Assembly (NCBI GenBank): GCA_902803625.1
Contig: CADCQV010000072.1
Span: 1-30,387, forward strand
DNA: 30,387 bases
Direction of reading: 5' to 3'
Source: an uncultured Lachnospiraceae bacterium
GTDB taxonomy: Bacteria > Bacillota > Clostridia > Lachnospirales > Lachnospiraceae
The stretch's first letter is position 1. Each line of letters starts with the position of its first letter. A model generated the notes under the pieces. The model did not search any database. It saw nothing but the letters and a program-made list of their open reading frames with translations, and was not told the origin of the DNA. Shown here in pieces: positions 6,819 to 14,035 of the stretch. The translations under genes were made by a program, and so were the position numbers.

Positions 6819-8156
6819 ATGGCTGATACAGAGAATGAAAACTTAAAAAGCCTTGAAGCAGAGCTGAAAAGCACGAAACAGATGCTTTCAATGCTGCTTG
6901 ACAACATACCCGGGGGAGTCATGGAATATGACGCCGAAAGTGAAAAGATAGGCTATGTGAGTGAGGGTTTATTAAATATTTTCGGCTGCTCGGAGAAGAG
7001 CTTCAGGGAGCATTTTTTTAACAGCTTCGAGCTCTTTGTATATAAGTATGACAGGACAATGGTCAGGGAACAGATAGAGAACCAGACCATGTTCTTTGAC
7101 AGCGTGGAGCTCACCTACAGGGTGCGGGGGCTTACGGACGATATAGTCTGGGTCTACCATAAGGGCAGGCTTTATACGGACAACGAGGGAAAGAAAAGAT
7201 TCCTTGTGGTTTTGAATGATGTTACAAATGAGAAGCTTATCCAGGCCGAGCTTCAGAGAAATACGGAGCAGCTCTTTATGGAGACCGAGAGGCTGAAGCT
7301 CATCGAAGAGGCCGTGGACAACACGGAATATGACTATAATGCCATCAGTGATATCATGGAGACCTCTGAGAAGGACAGGGAGGGAAGGCGCAGGGTCATC
7401 AGGCATTTCCTGGCGAATAAGCGGCTGGGTGACGTTATTCATCCTGACGATCTGGATACCTGCAGTGCTCTTTTTGAAGAGTGCCTTAAGGGTGCGAGAA
7501 AGGGCACGGTGGAATACAGGATAAAGTCCGGGGACAGCAGGGATTATGTATGGTTCAGAATGAGCTATGCCAGCTTCACGGATAAGCAGGAAAGGGTGAT
7601 AAGGGTCATCGGCTCGGCAAAGGATATCACCGAGGAAAAGAAGAGGACCAGAGAGCTGGTGGAGAAGGCTTTAAGGGACGGTATGACCGGACTCCTGAAT
7701 AAGACTGCCATGCAGTCCGGGATCGAGAAGTTTCTGGCGGAGGGAGATGTAAATTCCTGCCACGCCATGATGATGATAGATACGGATAATTTCAAAAACG
7801 TAAATGATACGCTGGGTCACGATTTCGGAGACCGGGTCATAAAATTTGTTGCCGGATGTATAAGAGAGACCTTCCGGGAGTCTGATTATGTTGGACGCAT
7901 GGGAGGAGACGAATTTATGGTGTTTATGAGGAACACCACAAGGAACATCGCGGAGGAAAGGGCAAAGAAGCTCAATAAGGCCATAAAACGGGACTTCACC
8001 GACAGGGGAAAGACCGTTGGGATAAGCTGCAGTATAGGGATCTCCTATTTTGCCAGGGACGGTGTGGACTATGAAAGTCTTTTTAAGGCCGCAGACAAAG
8101 CACTTTATGAAGCAAAGGAAGCGGGCAAGAACTGTTACCGCATTTACAGATATTGA
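6819..8156 (+). CDS. PAS-PAS-GGDEF diguanylate cyclase
   Basis: Predicted cytoplasmic enzyme that makes cyclic di-GMP from two GTP. No membrane segment is seen. A short coiled N-terminus (about 5-25) is followed by a PAS-like domain (about 25-140), a second PAS-like domain (about 150-270) ending in VIGSAKDITEEKKR, and a GGDEF domain (about 285-440). The active loop GGDEF is at 362-366 and the product-inhibition site RESD (RxxD) is at 353-356, exactly five residues before it. The nucleotide motif DTDNFKNVNDTLGHDFGD is present, so both catalysis and feedback control look intact. An in-frame TAA at 6807-6809 excludes starts upstream of the TATAAT region. The start lies two bases after the predicted transcription start, suggesting a leaderless mRNA. 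The stop overlaps the next start as TTGA. Confidence 0.93.
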   Translation: MADTENENLKSLEAELKSTKQMLSMLLDNIPGGVMEYDAESEKIGYVSEGLLNIFGCSEKSFREHFFNSFELFVYKYDRTMVREQIENQTMFFDSVELTYRVRGLTDDIVWVYHKGRLYTDNEGKKRFLVVLNDVTNEKLIQAELQRNTEQLFMETERLKLIEEAVDNTEYDYNAISDIMETSEKDREGRRRVIRHFLANKRLGDVIHPDDLDTCSALFEECLKGARKGTVEYRIKSGDSRDYVWFRMSYASFTDKQERVIRVIGSAKDITEEKKRTRELVEKALRDGMTGLLNKTAMQSGIEKFLAEGDVNSCHAMMMIDTDNFKNVNDTLGHDFGDRVIKFVAGCIRETFRESDYVGRMGGDEFMVFMRNTTRNIAEERAKKLNKAIKRDFTDRGKTVGISCSIGISYFARDGVDYESLFKAADKALYEAKEAGKNCYRIYRY

Positions 8157-9214
8157 ATAAAACAGGAAGCAAAATAAAAGCCATAGCAGTCATACTGTCT
8201 ATGCTTATGGGACTTTTTCCGGTTACTGGCTGTAGTGATGTCACCGTAAAGGACAATAATCTCCTGGGATATCAGGCGGTTTCCGAGAAGGAATATGACG
8301 CAGCGCTGCAGTTTTTTGATGCAGCGGAAAAGGAGCATGAAAACCTGCAGGAGGCATACAGGGGCAGGGGCATAGCCTATATGGGCAAGGCGGATTACAA
8401 AAATGCCGTATCCTCCCTGAAGGCATCCTTAAGCGAGTCCGACGGACGGATAGGAGAGCTGGAATTTGATACAGCCTTTTACCTGGCCGTAGCGGAATTC
8501 AGAAACGGAGACCCTTCCGCGTCAAAGGAAACCTGTACCTCAATAATCAACCTGAGGCGTGATGATCCGGATGCCTTTTTCCTGCGCGGAAAGGCCGAGC
8601 TTGCCCTGGAAGAAACGGATATGGCGGTAAGGGATTTTAATTCCGCCGTTTCCTTAAAAAAGGATGACCCGGATCTGTACATAGATATTTATGAGTGTCT
8701 CCTTAATGCGGGAGCCTCCGACGAGGCCGGAACCTTCCTTAAGAGCGCCATGGAGCTTACAAAGATAAATGACTTCCAGAAGGGGAAGCTCAGTTACTTT
8801 ATGGGCGAATATGACGAAGCCAAGGACAGGCTGGAGGCCGCGAGAGGCGACGGGTCCGATCCGGAGCTGATCCTCTGGCTCGGGAAAACCTACGAAGCCC
8901 TGGGAGATAAGTCCTATGCGGCTTCACTCTACAAGACCTACCTCGAGGATAATCAGGGAAATGTGGAGATATATAACCAGCTGGGACTCTGTGAAATGGA
9001 TACCGGAAACTATGCGGAGGCTCTGGAGTCCTTTGAAACCGGGCTAAAGCAGGGGGACAGCGAGATCATGCAGTCACTTTTATTCAATCAGATAGTGGCA
9101 TATGAGTACCTCTCCGATTTCAAAAAGGCAGCGGTACTTATGGAGAGCTACCTGAAAAGCTATCCAGATGACGAGGCCGCTGAGAGGGAATATAAATTTT
9201 TGAAAACTCGGTAA
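8153..9214 (+). CDS. TPR-repeat lipoprotein
   Basis: Predicted lipoprotein anchored outside the membrane and built of tetratricopeptide repeats, which usually mediate protein contacts; no enzyme motif is seen. The basic N-terminus with KTGSKIK, the hydrophobic stretch 10-22 and the lipobox PVTGC (lipidated Cys27) form a type II signal peptide. From about residue 40 to the end, repeats of helix pairs carry Ala, Gly and Tyr at TPR positions, for example in YNQLGLCEMDTGNYAEALESF. The start is a TTG at 8153 sharing TTGA with the GGDEF stop. The next in-frame Met would remove the positive part of the signal. No ribosome site is obvious, so translation probably depends on coupling. Pairing with a cyclase gene suggests, but does not show, a signalling link. 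Confidence 0.85.
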   Translation: MNKTGSKIKAIAVILSMLMGLFPVTGCSDVTVKDNNLLGYQAVSEKEYDAALQFFDAAEKEHENLQEAYRGRGIAYMGKADYKNAVSSLKASLSESDGRIGELEFDTAFYLAVAEFRNGDPSASKETCTSIINLRRDDPDAFFLRGKAELALEETDMAVRDFNSAVSLKKDDPDLYIDIYECLLNAGASDEAGTFLKSAMELTKINDFQKGKLSYFMGEYDEAKDRLEAARGDGSDPELILWLGKTYEALGDKSYAASLYKTYLEDNQGNVEIYNQLGLCEMDTGNYAEALESFETGLKQGDSEIMQSLLFNQIVAYEYLSDFKKAAVLMESYLKSYPDDEAAEREYKFLKTR

Positions 9215-9221
9215 ACACACG

Positions 9222-9299
9222 TGTCATCCTGAGCGGAGACATCAAATGTCATTCAAAGCGGAGACATCAAATGTCATCCTGAGCGGAGCGAAGGATCAT
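9222..9299 (+). repeat. Hairpin repeat, three tandem copies (25-base period)
   Basis: Copies start at 9222, 9247 and 9272. The first two are truncated after GCGGAG and end in ACATCAAA; the second also has TCAAAG where the others have CCTGAG. The third is complete, with outer arms ATCCT and AGGAT and a GC, GGA, GC core. The outer arms differ from the ATTCT/AGAAT of other copies by a matched pair of changes. The array occupies most of the 112 bases between the TPR gene and pyrF and encodes the false N-terminal extension of the pyrF frame. Confidence 0.85.
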
Positions 9300-9326
9300 A
9301 AAGACCATCAAACGGAGGAAAAGAAC

Positions 9327-10247
9327 TTGATAAAAAAGCTGATAGAAAAGATCGAAGAGACAAAGGCGCCTGTCTGCGTGGGACTCGACCCCAATCTCTC
9401 CTTTGTACCGGAGCACATAAAGAAGGAGGCCTTTGAGGAATTCGGCGAAAGCCCCGAGGGTGCCGGGGAGGCTATCTATAGGTTCAATAAGGGGATAGTG
9501 GATGCGGTATATGATCTTATCCCTGCCGTGAAGCCCCAGATCGCCATGTATGAGCAGTTTGGGATCCCGGGCTTAAAGGCATTCAAGGACACCGTGGACT
9601 ACTGCCACGAAAAGGGCCTTCTGGTCATCGGGGACATTAAGAGGGGTGACATCGGAAATACCTCGATGTCCTATGCAAAGGCCCATATAGGTGAAATAGA
9701 GATAGGCTCGAAGCTTTTCCGGCCCTTCAACGAGGATTTCTGCACCGTAAACCCCTATCTCGGAAGTGACGGCGTGCAGCCCTTTATAGATGTCTGCGGC
9801 AAAGGTGATGCGGGGATCTTCGTTCTTGTAAAGACCAGCAATAAGTCCTCCGGTGAATTCCAGGACAGGACTTCGGATGGAAGGCCTCTGTATGAAATAG
9901 TAGCCGGTCACGTTGAAAAGTGGGGCGCCTCCTCTATGGAAGGAGATTATTCCAATGTGGGAGCTGTAGTCGGAGCCACCTATCCCGAAATGGGACGGAC
10001 ACTCAGAAGGATCATGCCCCACGCCTATATACTTGTGCCCGGATACGGAGCACAGGGAGGAAAGGCTGAGGATCTGAAGGGCTTTTTCAATGATGACGGA
10101 CTCGGAGCTATAGTTAATTCCTCAAGAGGGATAATCGCTGCCTATACGAAGGAACCCTACAATGACAGGTTTGACGGCTTGAGCTATGCGGATGCGGCGA
10201 GGGAAGCAGTAAAGGATATGTTGGAGGATATAAATGGAAGCTTATAA
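9327..10247 (+). CDS. pyrF: Orotidine 5'-phosphate decarboxylase
   Basis: Catalyses the last step of UMP synthesis, OMP to UMP plus CO2. This is the longer form of the family (306 aa here, against about 230-240 for the E. coli or Bacillus form). The N-terminal VCVGLDPNLS and the catalytic segment GDIKRGDIGNTS are visible, with D103, K105 and D108 forming the charged network; GATYPEMG and VPGYGAQGG are in the phosphate-binding half. I chose the TTG at 9327 because GGAGG at 9314-9318 sits eight bases before it. The ATG at 9246 would add 27 residues that merely translate the intergenic repeat. It overlaps pyrE by 14 bases. No PyrR-type leader was recognised upstream. Confidence 0.95.
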   Translation: MIKKLIEKIEETKAPVCVGLDPNLSFVPEHIKKEAFEEFGESPEGAGEAIYRFNKGIVDAVYDLIPAVKPQIAMYEQFGIPGLKAFKDTVDYCHEKGLLVIGDIKRGDIGNTSMSYAKAHIGEIEIGSKLFRPFNEDFCTVNPYLGSDGVQPFIDVCGKGDAGIFVLVKTSNKSSGEFQDRTSDGRPLYEIVAGHVEKWGASSMEGDYSNVGAVVGATYPEMGRTLRRIMPHAYILVPGYGAQGGKAEDLKGFFNDDGLGAIVNSSRGIIAAYTKEPYNDRFDGLSYADAAREAVKDMLEDINGSL

Positions 10248-10908
10248 GGAAGAATTCATAGAGTTTATGCTTGACTGCGAGGTTCTTAAATTCGGGGACT
10301 TTGTTACAAAGAGCGGAAGGAATACACCATTTTTCATTAACACCGGTTTTTACAGGACGGGAGCACAGTTAAAAAGGCTTGGGGAGTATTATGCAAAGAC
10401 AATACATGACGCCTTCGGCGATGACTTTGATGTACTCTTCGGTCCGGCCTACAAGGGTATTCCTCTCTCGGCAGCAACAGTCATTGCATTTAGTGAGCTT
10501 TACGGCCGTGAGATCAGATACGCTTCGAACCGTAAGGAAATAAAGGATCACGGAGACAAGGGAATACTTCTCGGCGGTCCCTTGGGTGACGGAGACAGGG
10601 TAGTGATAATCGAGGATGTTACGACTGCCGGAACCTCGATAAGAGAAACACTGCCGATCATACAGGAGCGGGGGGATATTTCGGTGCTTGGACTCTGTGT
10701 TTCGGTTGACAGAGAGGAAAGGGGAGAGGGCGAAAAGTCTGCCCTTACGGAAATCTCGGAAAAGTACGGAATGAAGACTACGGCCATAGTAAGAATGTCC
10801 GAGGTCACGGAGTACCTCTTAAGCCACGAGGTAAAGGGACAGAAGATCATTAATGATAAGCTGAAAGAAGCCATAGACGACTATTATCGGAAATACGGTG
10901 CTGATTAA
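10234..10908 (+). CDS. pyrE: Orotate phosphoribosyltransferase
   Basis: Joins orotate to PRPP to make OMP, the substrate of the PyrF encoded just upstream. The PRPP-binding loop of type I phosphoribosyltransferases is visible as EDVTTAGTS at residues 127-135, and GPAYKGIPLS near residue 71 is the expected second motif. Length is 224 aa, normal. GGAGG at 10221-10225 precedes the ATG, and the start overlaps the pyrF end by 14 bases, so the last two pyrimidine steps are made together. The remaining pyr genes are not in the window. A hairpin repeat starts at the base after the TAA stop. Confidence 0.96.
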   Translation: MEAYKEEFIEFMLDCEVLKFGDFVTKSGRNTPFFINTGFYRTGAQLKRLGEYYAKTIHDAFGDDFDVLFGPAYKGIPLSAATVIAFSELYGREIRYASNRKEIKDHGDKGILLGGPLGDGDRVVIIEDVTTAGTSIRETLPIIQERGDISVLGLCVSVDREERGEGEKSALTEISEKYGMKTTAIVRMSEVTEYLLSHEVKGQKIINDKLKEAIDDYYRKYGAD

Positions 10909-10957
10909 TGTCATTCTGAGCGAAGCGAAGAATCTTATTGCGAAGCGAAGAATCTTT
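10909..10957 (+). repeat. Hairpin repeat with duplicated 3' half
   Basis: A full copy beginning TGTCATTCTGAG at 10909, directly after the pyrE stop, has arms ATTCT and AGAAT and core GC, GAA, GC. Its last 17 bases (10920-10936) are repeated at 10940-10956. Read as protein it yields the false N-terminus of the following small gene's frame. Confidence 0.85.
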
Positions 10958-10972
10958 ACGAAAGGGTGTCAA

Positions 10973-11131
10973 ATGGAAAATAATGAACATATCTACAGAA
11001 GCATGAGATTTTCCGGAACGGTAAATATCATTTTAGGTGTGCTTCTCATAGTAGTGGGAGTGGTAAGCGGGATACTGCTTCTTATTTCCGGAGGGAAGCT
11101 TATCACGGGAAAATCCAGGATAATCTTCTGA
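10973..11131 (+). CDS. Small single-pass membrane protein
   Basis: A 52-aa protein with a polar N-terminus (MENNEHIYRSMRFSG), one hydrophobic segment at about 16-40 (IILGVLLIVVGVVSGILLLISG) and a short basic tail. I do not recognise a family. The ATG at 10973 is preceded by GAAAGGGTG; the longer opening from 10898 begins inside the repeat and pyrE and is rejected. The stop TGA overlaps the next ATG by one base (TGATG), so this protein and the 107-aa membrane protein are probably made together and may act together. Confidence 0.65.
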   Translation: MENNEHIYRSMRFSGTVNIILGVLLIVVGVVSGILLLISGGKLITGKSRIIF

Positions 11132-11454
11132 TGTTCTTCAGCAGAAAGTATCTTTTTACGAGTAAGAAGACTTCATATAAGGGTATTGCATCGCTTATCA
11201 GCGGTGCGATTTCCCTTGTTTCATTTCTTGTGTGCCTGTCCATTGTACTGAAGGCCGGAGGCAATGCTGATGCCAGGCTTGGTGCAGTGGGCTTTCTGTC
11301 CTGTCTTTTCAGCTTTGCGGGTGTCATTATCGGGATAGTGAGTCTTGCGGAAAAAGAGACCTTCAGGCTCTTTCCGAGACTCGGAACCGTCATTTCAGTT
11401 CTTACACTTGTTCTCTGGGGAGGTGTGATCTATGTCGGATTCACAGTTGTCTGA
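11131..11454 (+). CDS. Small multi-pass membrane protein
   Basis: A 107-aa protein with a short basic N-terminus (FSRKYLFTSKKTSYKG) and three hydrophobic segments at about 19-41, 50-70 and 84-106, separated by short loops. It looks like the small Lachnospiraceae membrane proteins sometimes labelled DUF6142, but I am unsure of that match. It begins within the stop of the preceding 52-aa gene and overlaps the aminopeptidase start by 23 bases; the ribosome site GGAGGTGTG of the aminopeptidase lies inside this gene. No functional motif was found. Confidence 0.7.
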   Translation: MFFSRKYLFTSKKTSYKGIASLISGAISLVSFLVCLSIVLKAGGNADARLGAVGFLSCLFSFAGVIIGIVSLAEKETFRLFPRLGTVISVLTLVLWGGVIYVGFTVV

Positions 11455-13438
11455 TATCGCCGAGCGGTATTCGCTGGCAATGGGGCGCATACGTGAGATC
11501 CCTGATGAAAATAAACTGAAGGAAAAATACAGGGATTTTTTCAGGAGAGGTGCCCTGTTTTTTCTGGAGCCGTCCTATAGGGATACACTGCCCGGCAGAT
11601 ATGAGGAAAGCTATTTTGACCCGGCCCGGGCTGTCCGTGATCTGGGTGACGGCATAGGACAGCTTCTTTCCTTTGTGGCCTATGAGAGCCTCAATGTGAT
11701 CCCTTTCAGGGCAGAAAAGAAGCTTTTCGACGAGCTTATACTTATTGAGCTCTTTCTGGAAATATACAGCTTCTTCCTGTCTGAGGAGGAGGGTGAAGGC
11801 ACTCCTTCAAAGGAGAGCCTAAAGAGCATTATTAAGAGCTTTGTATTCGACTATATGGAGCACAGCGTAAGGGAAAGAGTCAGGGCACAGATAGATCCCT
11901 CCAATGATTTCGCGCTTCGAATCATAATGGAGTCGGATCTTTCGGAGCCCTCTTATCTGGAGGCCTTCGGTGAATATATCGATGATGATACGAGGGAGAT
12001 CTCTTCTTATCTCGCCTCCCTTCCGGAGGAAAGGATAGCTGCCATGGCGGATACCTTCACAGAGGGCTTCAGAAAGGGCTTTGAAGTTACAAATAAAGAT
12101 CTTTCAAGGAAAAAGACCGTATGTATAAGGTACAGCCTGGGCTTTGAAAGAGTCATAAGGGCAGCCGTTATAAACTTTGAGAAAATGGGCTTGAAAACAG
12201 TATTTATGAGGCACGCCCTATACAGTGCGAACAGGAATTCATCCGCAAGGGTCGGCTACAGCGGAGCCGTGTCAAATAAGCAGATGGAATTTGATCATAG
12301 AAATGATAAGGCTGTTTTTGTGGACAGAGCTTTCTGTGAGAGGAAGCTTGAGATCATCGAAAAAGCATACGAGGAATATAAGGAGCTCTCGGGGGTCTTT
12401 GCGGGACCAGCGGTCCTTGAGACCTTCGGGGATGAACCCTTTTCTCCGGTTATAAAAAAGGAAGTCCTGAAGGAAACAAGGGCACAGCAGAATATAATGC
12501 TGAAGCTTTCCGCCGAAATGGGAAAGATCGTTAACCGTTATATGCCGGGGGAAGAGCGCTCATTTACCATAATATCCTTCCCGGTTCCGAAGATAGGGCC
12601 GGATTTCAGGGCGATATTTGATGAGACCGTAAGGGTGAATACCCTTGATTACGAAAAATACAGGATCATTCAGGAGAAGCTCATCCTTGCTCTGGAAAAG
12701 GGGCGTTTCGTAAGGGTAAGGGGAAGAAACGGAAACAGGACGGATATCAGGGTATCTCTCTGCCCGTTAAAGAACCCCGGGAAAGAGACGGTATTTGAAA
12801 ACTGTGTTGCGGATGTAAATATCCCCCTCGGAGAGGTGTTCACATCCCCGTCCCTTCCGGGAACCGAAGGAATACTTCATGTGTCGGAGGTCTACCTGTT
12901 CGGATTGAGATACGAAAATCTGGAGATCAGGGTGAAGGACGGCTTTGTCACGGATTACAGATGCACGAACTTTTCTTCTGAAGAGGAAAACAGGGAATAC
13001 ATAAAGGAAAACATACTACATAACCACGAAACACTTCCGGTGGGGGAATTTGCCATCGGAACAAATACCACAGCCTATGCAATGGCAAAAAAGTACGGTA
13101 TCTTCTCAAAGCTTGAGATCCTTATAGCAGAGAAAACAGGTCCCCACTTCGCCTTCGGCGATACCTGCTACAGCCGTGCGGAGGACATTCCGGTCTATAA
13201 TCCGGACGGACGGGAGATAATCTCAAGGGACAATGAATGTACAATAAAAAGAAAGACCGATGAGTCCTTCAGGTACTTTGAATGCCATACGGATGTGACC
13301 ATCCCCTATGACGAGCTTGGCTCAATAGTGTCTGTGGATGATGAGGGGAATGAATATCCGGTGATCGAGAACGGTTTATTCGTGCTGGAGGGCACTGAGG
13401 AGCTGAACGCTCCGCTTTCATTTTCTTCCGGGACATGA
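11432..13438 (+). CDS. M29-type aminopeptidase with long N-terminal extension
   Basis: A metal-dependent aminopeptidase of family M29 (AmpS/AmpT/PepS type), expected to remove N-terminal residues from peptides in the cytoplasm. The C-terminal half carries the expected ligand pattern: E468 in PLGEVFTSP, E539 in VGEFAIGTN, H572 in GPHFAFGD, and H619 and D621 in ECHTDVTIPY. Family members I know are about 410 aa; this one is 668, with roughly 220 extra residues before the core. That extension is mostly helical and charged, contains FRRGALFFLEPSYRDT, and matches no domain I recognise. The ATG at 11432 follows GGAGGTGTG and lies within the end of the upstream membrane-protein gene. A terminator-like hairpin follows. 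Confidence 0.85.
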   Translation: MSDSQLSDIAERYSLAMGRIREIPDENKLKEKYRDFFRRGALFFLEPSYRDTLPGRYEESYFDPARAVRDLGDGIGQLLSFVAYESLNVIPFRAEKKLFDELILIELFLEIYSFFLSEEEGEGTPSKESLKSIIKSFVFDYMEHSVRERVRAQIDPSNDFALRIIMESDLSEPSYLEAFGEYIDDDTREISSYLASLPEERIAAMADTFTEGFRKGFEVTNKDLSRKKTVCIRYSLGFERVIRAAVINFEKMGLKTVFMRHALYSANRNSSARVGYSGAVSNKQMEFDHRNDKAVFVDRAFCERKLEIIEKAYEEYKELSGVFAGPAVLETFGDEPFSPVIKKEVLKETRAQQNIMLKLSAEMGKIVNRYMPGEERSFTIISFPVPKIGPDFRAIFDETVRVNTLDYEKYRIIQEKLILALEKGRFVRVRGRNGNRTDIRVSLCPLKNPGKETVFENCVADVNIPLGEVFTSPSLPGTEGILHVSEVYLFGLRYENLEIRVKDGFVTDYRCTNFSSEEENREYIKENILHNHETLPVGEFAIGTNTTAYAMAKKYGIFSKLEILIAEKTGPHFAFGDTCYSRAEDIPVYNPDGREIISRDNECTIKRKTDESFRYFECHTDVTIPYDELGSIVSVDDEGNEYPVIENGLFVLEGTEELNAPLSFSSGT

Positions 13439-13452
13439 TACAATGAAAAATC

Positions 13453-13477
13453 AAAAAGCGGTTAAGGACCGCTTTTT
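13453..13477. terminator. Terminator hairpin after the aminopeptidase gene
   Basis: AAAAAGCGGT at 13453-13462 and ACCGCTTTTT at 13468-13477 form a perfect 10-bp stem with a five-base loop, and the T run ends the hairpin. The symmetric A and T runs would let it act in either direction. It separates the aminopeptidase group from the pur genes. Confidence 0.85.
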
Positions 13478-13489
13478 CAATGAATGTTG

Positions 13490-13511
13490 GTAACTGTTCC
13501 GAAACAGTTAC
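13490..13511. promoter_or_regulatory. Perfect 9-bp dyad upstream of purE, possible operator
   Basis: GTAACTGTT at 13490-13498 and AACAGTTAC at 13503-13511 are exact reverse complements around the four bases CCGA. It lies 20 bases before the purE start and 12 bases after the terminator hairpin. No T run follows, so it is unlikely to be a terminator. Its centre, TTCCGAA, slightly recalls the Bacillus PurR box, which has CCGAAC, but the palindromic shape is different. It could be a repressor site or an mRNA hairpin just upstream of the purE ribosome site. Confidence 0.5.
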
Positions 13512-13531
13512 GAATGATGGAGAATAAGGAT

Positions 13532-14035
13532 ATGCCGGAAATAGGGATAGTAATGGGCTCGGATTCGGATCTGCCGGTAATGAACAAGGCAGCTGATGTG
13601 CTGGACGAGCTCGGGATAGAATATGAGATGAATATTATTTCAGCCCACAGGGAACCTGAGGAGTTCTTTGAGTGGGCGAAAAATGCGGAGAAAAGAGGGA
13701 TTAAGGTAGTGATCGCTGGAGCCGGAATGGCTGCACATCTCCCGGGAATGTGCGCCGCCATATTTCCCCTGCCTGTGATCGGAGTGCCGATGTACAGTAA
13801 GTCACTGTCAGGGACGGATGCGCTGTATTCCATACTGCAGATGCCTCCAGGGATACCTGTTGCCACAGTAGCTATAGACGGAGCGAAAAACGCCGGGCTT
13901 CTTGCCGCAAAAATACTGGCTGTAAACGACGGAGCTCTCCTTGACAGATTAAAGGCTTTCTCCGAAAAAATGAGGGATGAAGTAAAAAATAAGGACAGTA
14001 AGCTAAAGAAAACCGGAAGAAAGGATTATTCATGA
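13532..14035 (+). CDS. purE: N5-carboxyaminoimidazole ribonucleotide mutase
   Basis: Class I PurE converts N5-CAIR to CAIR in de novo purine synthesis. MGSDSD, ISAHREP, AGMAAHLPGM and LPVIGVP followed by MPPGIPVATVAI are the class I signatures. Length is 167 aa, normal. The start at 13532 is chosen because GGAGA at 13519-13523 is correctly spaced and the protein then begins MPEIGIVMGSDSD. The earlier ATG at 13484 would translate the dyad. The purK partner that makes N5-CAIR is not in the window. The stop overlaps purM as ATGA. A lysine-rich tail follows the core. Confidence 0.95.
   Translation: MPEIGIVMGSDSDLPVMNKAADVLDELGIEYEMNIISAHREPEEFFEWAKNAEKRGIKVVIAGAGMAAHLPGMCAAIFPLPVIGVPMYSKSLSGTDALYSILQMPPGIPVATVAIDGAKNAGLLAAKILAVNDGALLDRLKAFSEKMRDEVKNKDSKLKKTGRKDYS

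Noticed and set aside
9222..9299. Possible CRISPR array
   Set aside because: Adjacent 25-base units without unique spacers, members of the dispersed hairpin family; no cas genes.
9246..9326. N-terminal extension of pyrF to the ATG at 9246
   Set aside because: The 27 residues come from the intergenic repeat, while GGAGG fits the TTG at 9327, where family similarity begins.
10898..10972. N-terminal extension of the 52-aa gene
   Set aside because: It begins inside pyrE and translates the repeat; GAAAGGGTG fits the ATG at 10973.
13439..13531. Purine or PRPP riboswitch before purE
   Set aside because: The leader is too short and shows only a terminator hairpin and a simple dyad, without recognisable aptamer elements.
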